Positions 1 to 5,097 of a stretch of DNA of 8,668 nt are shown here, piece after piece. Source of the stretch: Blastocatellia bacterium (lineage in GTDB: Bacteria > Acidobacteriota > Blastocatellia > Pyrinomonadales > Pyrinomonadaceae); NCBI GenBank assembly GCA_013695495.1, contig JACDAK010000306.1, positions 1-8,668 on the forward strand. The letters run 5' to 3'. The notes below the pieces were generated by a model. The model saw only the letters and a list, made by a program, of their open reading frames with translations, did not search any database and had not been told where the DNA came from. How positions within the stretch are numbered: the stretch's first letter is position 1; each line of letters begins with the position of its first letter. The translations under genes and the position numbers were made by a program.

Positions 1-1071
1 CCGCAGAGCCTGTTCCGTTGCATCATGCGAAATAACATCGGCCGTGAGCAGGAGACTGTCCACGCCGTTCACTTGCTTCCTCTCTCGTGCTTGAATGACC
101 ACACGGCCGGCGGGCCGAGCTCCCGCAATAACGCTATATTCCAAACGTTCGCCTAAAACAAAAGCAATATCTCGAGCAAGCGGCTCGTTGTCAACGTATG
201 GCTCAGGAGTCCTTAACGGTGTCGGCGTAGGTATCGGAACCGGAGTCGGAACCGGCGTAATGACCGGAGCAGGCGGGTCCGGCACTAAAAGCTGCACGCT
301 CGCCAACTTCGCTTCCAACAAATTTCCCCTCGCCGATCTAATTCTTGCAAGTACCGGCAGCCGGTCTGCATCGTTAGAAAGGTTTATTCTGACGTCAGAA
401 AGTCCGTGCGACGCGAAGTAGTCGCTCTGCACGCTAAAAACCGTCGTCTCAAAAACACCGGCTTCAGTCTTAACAGTTTCCACGCCGTTGGACTGTACCG
501 CAACTGCGAAAACACGACCTTTCTCATAAATATTAAACACTCCCGAACCGCCGGCGTGACGTATACGAAAGATCAGCGTCGCAAGATCGAGATGCTGCAG
601 CGGCGCGGCAATGAGGTCACTGATAGATTCGGTCGGAAGAACCGTGGAGTTGTCTATGCTTCTGACATAGAGCGGCAGCCCCGTAGCCGGATCCACAAAT
701 ACAATGCGCTCCTCATCCAGGCTCATAACCGAGGCGCTGACGAAATCCAACGTCTTATAGCGAGCTCGCAGTTCCAGCGCATCTCTGCCATTCAGAAGGC
801 CGCGCGACACGATGTGTGTTTCCGCGTACGCCACATTCCGAAAACGATCCATCGAAAAGGTATATGTTAGCTTTTCACCGATCCTGAACTGGGTCGGCGA
901 TTGCACAACCGATGCAGGCGGCGGCGGAACGCTCGGAAGGTTCTGTCCGTTTACAATGCCCAATGCAGCGAAAAAGACCGCAAGAGCAACTGCACCGCCT
1001 ACGATGCTCGCGCGCGGAAGCATTCTCGCTCGGAAGGCGTCCAGACGCCCTGATATGGATGGTGTGATCAT
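1..1071 (-). CDS. Exported protein with two DUF3108-like domains (3' end outside window)
   Basis: The frame stays open for 357 codons from the ATG at 1071 to the window edge, so the C-terminus is missing. A hydrophobic segment at about residues 22-40, followed by NGQ, looks like a signal peptide or N-terminal anchor, which puts the protein in the periplasm or envelope. Residues about 62-263 open with FRIGEKLTYTFSMD and resemble DUF3108. A Pro/Thr/Val-rich linker follows at about 264-291. A second copy begins near 302 with VLGERLEYSVIAGARPAGRV and is cut by the window. DUF3108 has no established enzymatic role, and I assign none. The start ATG overlaps the pyrF stop (ATGA), which suggests translational coupling. 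An alternative start is Met17 at 1023, which would give a shorter signal-peptide n-region. Neither start has a clear Shine-Dalgarno. The reading frame is solid; the family assignment is by recognition only. Confidence 0.8.
   Translation of the reverse strand, partial: MITPSISGRLDAFRARMLPRASIVGGAVALAVFFAALGIVNGQNLPSVPPPPASVVQSPTQFRIGEKLTYTFSMDRFRNVAYAETHIVSRGLLNGRDALELRARYKTLDFVSASVMSLDEERIVFVDPATGLPLYVRSIDNSTVLPTESISDLIAAPLQHLDLATLIFRIRHAGGSGVFNIYEKGRVFAVAVQSNGVETVKTEAGVFETTVFSVQSDYFASHGLSDVRINLSNDADRLPVLARIRSARGNLLEAKLASVQLLVPDPPAPVITPVPTPVPIPTPTPLRTPEPYVDNEPLARDIAFVLGERLEYSVIAGARPAGRVVIQARERKQVNGVDSLLLTADVISHDATEQALR
199..282 (-). repeat. Pro/Thr/Val-rich linker encoded by short degenerate repeats
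   Basis: Between the two DUF3108-like domains, the gene encodes a run of VPTP/TPVP units (residues about 264-291). At DNA level TCGGAACCGG occurs twice 12 bp apart on the plus strand (234-243 and 246-255), so the linker probably grew by slippage or duplication. It is likely an extended, flexible spacer. Confidence 0.6.
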
Positions 1072-1826
1072 TCGGTGAAAGTTGTGATCTCGTCGATCAT
1101 CGTGCGGACGGCCGATATCCTGTCGGGTGCTTTAACGATCGGCCGGCCGATCACGAGATAGTCCGACCCCGCGGCAACAGCCGCACCCGGGGTCATTACA
1201 CGATATTGGTCATCATTTGTTGCGGAAACTGGCCTGATCCCCGGGGTTACGACCAGCATATTTCCAAGCCCTCTGGTGCCCTTTATCTTCTCAGCCTCGC
1301 GGGCCGAAGCAACGACCCCGTCGAAACCACATTCTGCCGTAAGCCGTGCCAATTTCAAAACTTCCGCTGCAGTATTAGCTTCGATTCCGACCCCCCGAAG
1401 GGTGTCATCAGACGAACTCGTCAAAATTGTAACCGCGATCAGCTTCGGGGGAACAATTCCCTGTTCTCTGCACTCCTTTTCGACAGCCACAGCCGTTGTC
1501 CGCAGCATCTCGCCGCCGCCCAATGCATGCACGTTCAGCATCCAAACCCCCAGCCTAGCCGCCTCGACCGCAGCATGTGCAACGGTATTTGGGATGTCAT
1601 GGAACTTGAGGTCCAAAAAGACCCTCACCCCTGCCGACGTTATTTCGCGAACCACGTCAGGTCCCGCTGCCGTAAATAATTGCAGCCCGATCTTGAACGC
1701 CCCAACCTCGCCCTTCAATTCCCCGACCACCTCTCGGGCTTCCGCGGCCGTAGACACATCCAGAGCAATGATCACTCGATCCTTTGCGGTAATCAGCGTT
1801 TCGGATACAGCGGATAGAGTTGTCAT
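1068..1826 (-). CDS. pyrF: Orotidine 5'-phosphate decarboxylase
   Basis: This enzyme decarboxylates orotidine 5'-monophosphate to UMP, the last step of de novo pyrimidine synthesis, in the cytoplasm. The 252-residue length is normal for the bacterial family 1 TIM-barrel enzyme. Visible signatures, in order: ALDVS with substrate-binding Asp23; FKIGLQLF with Lys45; the catalytic block LDLKFHDIPNTV with the Asp72-Lys74-Asp77 array; VTILTS at 132-137; VTPGIRP at 193-199; and GSDYLVIGRPI at 220-230, with the phosphate-binding Arg228. All key residues are intact. The ATG at 1826 lies 12 bp after the stop of the upstream small gene, without an obvious Shine-Dalgarno. The stop overlaps the start of the DUF3108-like gene by four bases. 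The first 15 or so residues are a short extension before the barrel. No other pyr genes are in the window. Confidence 0.97.
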   Translation of the reverse strand: MTTLSAVSETLITAKDRVIIALDVSTAAEAREVVGELKGEVGAFKIGLQLFTAAGPDVVREITSAGVRVFLDLKFHDIPNTVAHAAVEAARLGVWMLNVHALGGGEMLRTTAVAVEKECREQGIVPPKLIAVTILTSSSDDTLRGVGIEANTAAEVLKLARLTAECGFDGVVASAREAEKIKGTRGLGNMLVVTPGIRPVSATNDDQYRVMTPGAAVAAGSDYLVIGRPIVKAPDRISAVRTMIDEITTFTE

Positions 1827-1838
1827 TAAGTTCGAAAG

Positions 1839-2123
1839 TTAGTCCAGATCTAGCGGATTGTGGAATGGCTTGTCCGATTTATCAGCGCGTTTCAACGCTT
1901 CCTTAAACTTCTCCTCCAACAGGCGTTCGCGGTCTTTCATCGACGACATTTCCTGCGAGAAAAGCTGCTCTCGCAACTGCTTCTGTTTATTTAGCTCGCC
2001 GGCAAGATCCTCGAACGAGCCGTGAATCTTTTTCTTTTCTTCGTGCGCGAGCAGTGCCCCGGTTTGCGCGTCAATCGTTAGCGTCGCCTCGCAACATGGA
2101 CAAATTACGTTGAACTTTTCCAT
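1839..2123 (-). CDS. Small CPCC-motif protein with coiled-coil tail, unknown function
   Basis: This 94-residue protein begins MEKFNVICPCCEATLTID, so Cys8 and Cys11 form a CxxC knuckle with an extra Cys10. No second Cys pair follows, so a complete zinc ribbon would need dimerisation or another partner. From about residue 37 to 80 the sequence is highly charged and helical (LNKQKQLREQLF, RERLLEEKFKEALKRADK) and is probably a coiled coil. It ends in an acidic LDLD. Similar small proteins are, as I recall, common in Acidobacteriota, but I know no function. The frame is open further upstream to 2183, but that would overlap the lipoprotein gene by 56 bp and add a basic, non-domain stretch. The ATG at 2123 lies 4 bp after the upstream stop and fits operon spacing, so I chose it. 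Shine-Dalgarno is weak. The protein is probably cytosolic. Confidence 0.82.
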   Translation of the reverse strand: MEKFNVICPCCEATLTIDAQTGALLAHEEKKKIHGSFEDLAGELNKQKQLREQLFSQEMSSMKDRERLLEEKFKEALKRADKSDKPFHNPLDLD

Positions 2124-2127
2124 CAAA

Positions 2128-2772
2128 CTATTCAGCCGCCGGCTTCCTCTTGCCTTCGGTGTTGTCGCGTCCGACCTGAACACCCGCAGCCTTTAATATA
2201 ACACCCGACGGAGCCTGACTTATTGATTCGATTTGGTCACCCGGTAGAGTGACGACGTTCCCGTTCTTAAGATAAACCTTAATTACCGGATTCTTGCCGT
2301 CATGTATCCGCTCGATCTTGCTGAGCGTTGCATGATTGCGAAACACCCGCGTTTCTATCGCCACATCCGTTAGTTGCGCCGTGACATAGGAATTCTCAGG
2401 TGCCTCCATTGGAACCGGCTTCGGAAGCGGGCCGTTGCCCGGCTTCGTAGCCGCAGCACGGAGCTTATTGAGACGTTCAAGCTTAGTTTCAATCTGCGTC
2501 GGACCCGTCGGTTCCACACCTTCCGGCAGCGGTGGCGGCATCGTACCATCCGGCATCATTACAACTTCGCCCGTCTGAGCGCCGTTCGACTGCAGGTCCG
2601 GAGCTGCCCCGTCCGTGATCGGCGCATCCGGGTTTGCTGCAAGCTGATCGGTAGCAGGCACAGCAACGCCCGCACGGTTTACATCATTCGTCTCGGTCAT
2701 CGTTGACGCGGACGATGAACACCCGATCCCGACGCTCAAAACGCCTGCAAGAAGGAAAAACTTATATATCAT
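2128..2772 (-). CDS. Putative lipoprotein, unknown function
   Basis: The 214-residue product starts MIYKFFLLAGVLSVGIGC, a short hydrophobic signal ending at Cys18 and followed by Ser/Thr-rich sequence. This is typical of a bacterial lipoprotein, although Gly at -3 makes the lipobox imperfect. Residues about 20-95 are low-complexity, rich in Pro, Ala, Asp and Gly, and probably disordered. A more structured C-terminal part at about 125-200 contains short beta-like strands (VFRNHATLSKIERIHDG, IKVYLKNGNVVTLPGDQI). I do not recognise a named domain. The start is well defined: GGAG sits 6 nt before the ATG, and the ATG shares one base with the acetyltransferase stop (TAATG). An open extension to 2820 would overlap the acetyltransferase and mask the signal peptide, so I rejected it. 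Likely location is the inner or outer membrane, facing the periplasm. Confidence 0.85.
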   Translation of the reverse strand: MIYKFFLLAGVLSVGIGCSSSASTMTETNDVNRAGVAVPATDQLAANPDAPITDGAAPDLQSNGAQTGEVVMMPDGTMPPPLPEGVEPTGPTQIETKLERLNKLRAAATKPGNGPLPKPVPMEAPENSYVTAQLTDVAIETRVFRNHATLSKIERIHDGKNPVIKVYLKNGNVVTLPGDQIESISQAPSGVILKAAGVQVGRDNTEGKRKPAAE

Positions 2773-3359
2773 TAAACTCTCCGAAGCTTTGCGACCAATG
2801 CTTTTTTTGTTTCGGTCCATTCTTCGTTGATTATACTGAAGAAAACGTTGTCGCGAAACCTGCCCTTATCGGTGATAACGTGTCTTCGAAGAACTCCCTC
2901 CCGTTTTGCACCGATTCTCAGCATGGCATTGTGCGACTTCTCGTTTAGCACGTCTGTCTTCAATTCCACGCGAACACATTCCCAAACCTCAAATGCGTGG
3001 GTCAGCATCAGCAGCTTCGCTTCCGTATTCACGTACGTCCGCTGAAATGCTGGCGAAACCCATGTCCACCCTATCTCGACACGCCGGTGCTCAGGTGTAA
3101 CGTTACCGAAACGGGTGGAGCCCACGATCTTGTCCGACGCGACATCCCGCGTAACGAAAGGCAGCGAAATGCCGCGACCCTGCTCCGCAAGTGCCTGCTC
3201 GACATACTGCGCCATATCATCGGCTGTAGCTATCTCATTCATTGTCCAACGCCATAGCACCGGATCCAACCCCGCCTCGCAGAGTTCCGCAGTATGCTCG
3301 CGGTTCATAGGCTCGAGACGGACAAATTCGCCGTGCAGCGTGACAGGTTCGATATCCAT
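2772..3359 (-). CDS. GNAT-family N-acetyltransferase (RimJ/RimL-like)
   Basis: The 195-residue protein has the length and layout of the Acetyltransf_3 / RimJ-RimL branch of acetyl-CoA-dependent N-acetyltransferases. It begins with VTLHGEFVRLEPM, typical of the first strand. The core strand region is KIVGSTRFGNV (77-87) followed by RRVEIGWTWVSPAFQRTYVN (92-111), where the acetyl-CoA pyrophosphate loop should lie. That loop reads QRTYVNTEAK instead of the textbook Q/RxxGxG/A, a variant I associate with this subgroup. The segment VLNEKSHNAMLRIGAKREG (137-155) is the family's conserved N-S-N-A-x-x-G-A-x-x-E-G type motif. The substrate (a protein N-terminus or a small molecule) cannot be told from sequence. 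I chose the ATG at 3359 because the domain begins there. A GTG at 3422 overlapping the glnA stop would add 21 Arg-rich residues read through a hairpin. The stop overlaps the lipoprotein start by one base. Confidence 0.9.
   Translation of the reverse strand: MDIEPVTLHGEFVRLEPMNREHTAELCEAGLDPVLWRWTMNEIATADDMAQYVEQALAEQGRGISLPFVTRDVASDKIVGSTRFGNVTPEHRRVEIGWTWVSPAFQRTYVNTEAKLLMLTHAFEVWECVRVELKTDVLNEKSHNAMLRIGAKREGVLRRHVITDKGRFRDNVFFSIINEEWTETKKALVAKLRRV
2773..2782 (-). promoter_or_regulatory. Ribosome binding site of the lipoprotein gene
   Basis: On the minus strand GGAGAG is followed by TTTA and then ATG at 2772. The GGAG core is 6 nt from the start codon, inside the 3' end of the acetyltransferase gene. 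It decides the start at 2772 over the upstream in-frame codon at 2820. Confidence 0.7.
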
Positions 3360-3369
3360 AACAAATGAA

Positions 3370-3401
3370 CGGCGGCGCACCCGCCCATAAGTGCGCCGCC
3401 G
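3370..3401 (-). terminator. GC-rich hairpin after glnA (terminator or leader structure)
   Basis: An 11-bp perfect inverted repeat (CGGCGGCGCAC / GTGCGCCGCCG) encloses a 10-nt loop, starting about 18 nt after the glnA stop in the direction of transcription. The RNA after the stem is only moderately U-rich (GTTCATTTGTT) before the ATG at 3359, with no clean U-tract. It could be a leaky terminator that lowers expression of downstream genes relative to glnA, a processing or stability element at the 3' end of glnA mRNA, or a structure affecting initiation of the acetyltransferase. The pairing is certain; the function is inferred. Confidence 0.6.
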
Positions 3402-3418
3402 CATATTACAACGTGCGA

Positions 3419-4840
3419 TCACGCATCGTAATACATCGAAAACTCAAGTGGGTGCGGTCGAAGCCGAAGCTGCGTGATCTCGCGTTCGCGTTTGTATTTG
3501 ATCCATCGTTCGATCATCGATGTAGTGAAAACGTCGCCCTTCAACAAAAACTCGTGGTCCTCCTCCAAGGCAGTCAGCGCCTCATCGAGCGTTCCCGGCA
3601 GCGAGGGAACATTTGCCAATTCCTCCGGTGGGAGATCATAAATGTCCTTGTCCAGCGGCTCGCCCGGATCAATTTTATTCTGAATTCCATCCAAGCCAGC
3701 CATCAGCAACGCCGCAAACGTAATGTACGGGTTGCAGCTCGGATCCGGCGGCCGAAACTCCAGCCTTTTCGCTTTGGGTGAAGCTGAGAACATCGGAATA
3801 CGCACGGCAGCGGAGCGGTTTCGCGCCGAATATGCCAGATTGACCGGAGCCTCAAACCCCGGAACGAGACGTTTATAGCTGTTCGTCGTTGGTGCCGCAA
3901 ATGCAACCAACGCCGGGGCGTGCTTCAACAGCCCGCCAATATAAAACTTCGCCATTTCCGAAAGTCCGGCGTACTGGTCACCTGCAAAAAGCGGCTGGTC
4001 GTCCTTCCACAACGATTGGTGCACGTGCATCCCTGACCCATTGTCGCCGTAAAGTGGTTTGGGCATGAACGTCGCGGTGCGTCCGAACTCCGCCGCCGTG
4101 TTCTTGACGATGTATTTGAACAACATCAGATTATCGGCGGTATGCAGAAGGCTCGCGAACTTAAAATCGATCTCGCACTGGCCGGCAGTCGCGACCTCGT
4201 GATGGTGACACTCAACGTTGATCCCGACCTCACCAAGCGCCAGCGAAATCGCGTTTCGGAGATCGATCAAAGTGTCCAGTGGAGCGACGGGCACATAACC
4301 CTCTTTCGCGCGTATATGATAACCCGAGTTCGGGTTTAGCTCGTCGCCGGTCCGACGCGAATTCCAATGCCCTTCTTCGGAATCGATGGAAAACCCCGCA
4401 GATTGCTGATCGTTGTGAAATGAAACATTGTCGAAAATGAAGAACTCCGCTTCCGGGCCAATAAATACCGTGTCAGCGATGCCTGTGAACCTAAGATAGC
4501 TCTCCGCGCGAACCGCCACCGACCTCGGATCGAGCCCGTAACCTTCTTTCGTCATCGGTTCTACCACGTTCGCTATTAGACAAAGTGTCGGCTCATTCGT
4601 AAACGGATCCATCCAGAACCGCGACGTATCGGGCACGAGGATCATGTCAGATTCATGTATCGCAGCCCAGCCTCGCAGCGACGACGCGTCAAAACCGTAC
4701 CCGTCTTCAAAAGCGTCTTCCGTCAGGTGCAAAATCGGATAAGTGAGGTGATGCCACGCTCCAAGCAGGTCAGTAAAGCGAATCGAAACAAATTTCGCCC
4801 CCTGATCTGAGGCGTAGTGAAGTATGTGCTTTGCGTTCAT
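3419..4840 (-). CDS. glnA: Type I glutamine synthetase
   Basis: This enzyme makes glutamine from glutamate, ammonia and ATP, the main entry of ammonium into metabolism. GSI enzymes act as cytoplasmic dodecamers. The 473-residue length matches the GSI-beta class (about 470). Signatures in order: DGYGFDASSLRGW (46-58), with the Asp of the active-site loop; GPEAEFFIFD (128-137), with metal-binding Glu; HHHEVATAGQCEIDF (212-226); NGSGMHVHQS (267-276), with metal-binding His; LVPGFEAPVNLAYSARNRSAAVRIP (325-349), ATP and glutamate binding; and EFRPPDPSCNPY (361-372). Tyr401 in IYDLPPEE aligns with the tyrosine that GlnE adenylylates in Escherichia coli, so adenylylation control is plausible. All motifs look intact. 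The ATG at 4840 has a strong Shine-Dalgarno, AAAGGAGA. A sigma-54-type promoter lies just upstream. No PII (glnB), glnE or ntrBC gene is in the window. Confidence 0.98.
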   Translation of the reverse strand: MNAKHILHYASDQGAKFVSIRFTDLLGAWHHLTYPILHLTEDAFEDGYGFDASSLRGWAAIHESDMILVPDTSRFWMDPFTNEPTLCLIANVVEPMTKEGYGLDPRSVAVRAESYLRFTGIADTVFIGPEAEFFIFDNVSFHNDQQSAGFSIDSEEGHWNSRRTGDELNPNSGYHIRAKEGYVPVAPLDTLIDLRNAISLALGEVGINVECHHHEVATAGQCEIDFKFASLLHTADNLMLFKYIVKNTAAEFGRTATFMPKPLYGDNGSGMHVHQSLWKDDQPLFAGDQYAGLSEMAKFYIGGLLKHAPALVAFAAPTTNSYKRLVPGFEAPVNLAYSARNRSAAVRIPMFSASPKAKRLEFRPPDPSCNPYITFAALLMAGLDGIQNKIDPGEPLDKDIYDLPPEELANVPSLPGTLDEALTALEEDHEFLLKGDVFTTSMIERWIKYKREREITQLRLRPHPLEFSMYYDA

Positions 4841-4844
4841 TCGA

Positions 4845-4852
4845 TCTCCTTT
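4845..4852 (-). promoter_or_regulatory. Strong ribosome binding site of glnA
   Basis: AAAGGAGA on the minus strand lies 4 nt before the ATG at 4840 (core AAGGAG 5 nt away). It is the best Shine-Dalgarno in the window, consistent with a highly translated gene, and it confirms the start. Confidence 0.85.
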
Positions 4853-4884
4853 GAAAATAGTTGGGAATCAATAGCGATGCTAGG

Positions 4885-4899
4885 GCAAATCCCGTGCCC
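4885..4899 (-). promoter_or_regulatory. Candidate sigma-54 (-24/-12) promoter of glnA
   Basis: The minus strand reads GGGCACGGGATTTGC, against the sigma-54 consensus TGGCACG-N4-TTGC. The invariant GG and GC are present with the required spacing, and 10 of 11 consensus positions match (the first T is G). Counting from the -12 C, transcription would begin near 4873, leaving a leader of about 33 nt that carries the strong Shine-Dalgarno. Sigma-54/NtrC control of glnA is well known in Proteobacteria; applying it here is inference. I did not see a clear NtrC palindrome upstream. Confidence 0.45.
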
Positions 4900-5097
4900 G
4901 CTTCGCCGTTCATTTTCCATCCTTTAATACCGATCAAACAATAGCTTTCACAGGCGTCGGACGCAACTCCCTCACAATCCACTATCTACACTTTTGTAAC
5001 GAACAGCCACACTTACCTACATTATTGTAAGATACATCCAAGTCAAAAGCATACGGTCAGGCCGCGGCATAATAGACCTACGTGTTATTTGGAAGGG

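Larger units (their letters stand above)
4841..5097. other. Intergenic region between the PBP gene and glnA
   Basis: This 257-bp gap is the longest non-coding stretch. Nearest glnA it holds the ribosome binding site and the sigma-54-like element. Further upstream, on the minus strand, TTGACT (5046-5041) and TAATGT (5024-5019) with a 16-bp spacer make a possible sigma-70-type promoter, which would give glnA a long leader. AT-rich near-repeats lie at 4988-5031. I saw no strong intrinsic terminator after the PBP stop, so read-through into glnA is possible. No convincing gene lies here. Confidence 0.6.

Noticed and set aside
95..421. Plus-strand frame with a Gly/Val/Thr repeat
   Set aside because: The Gly-rich repeat is the antisense reading of the Pro-rich linker in the DUF3108-like protein.
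1276..1842. 188-codon open frame on the plus strand opposite pyrF
   Set aside because: It is antisense to a clear pyrF with all catalytic motifs, its protein is Ser/Thr/Ala-rich with no recognisable domain, and it has no supporting start context.
2124..2183. Longer start for the CPCC protein at 2183
   Set aside because: It would overlap the lipoprotein gene by 56 bp and adds basic residues outside the conserved part.
3360..3422. GTG start for the acetyltransferase overlapping the glnA stop
   Set aside because: The extra 21 residues are Arg-rich, are read through a perfect hairpin, and precede the normal first strand of the domain.
4770..4982. 70-codon minus-strand frame covering the glnA start and upstream gap
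   Set aside because: It overlaps the glnA coding start in another frame and the putative promoter, and shows no domain.
5041..5097. Possible terminator after the PBP stop
   Set aside because: Only short dyads (CCGCGG and a 5-bp stem nearby) are present, with no stable stem followed by a U-tract.
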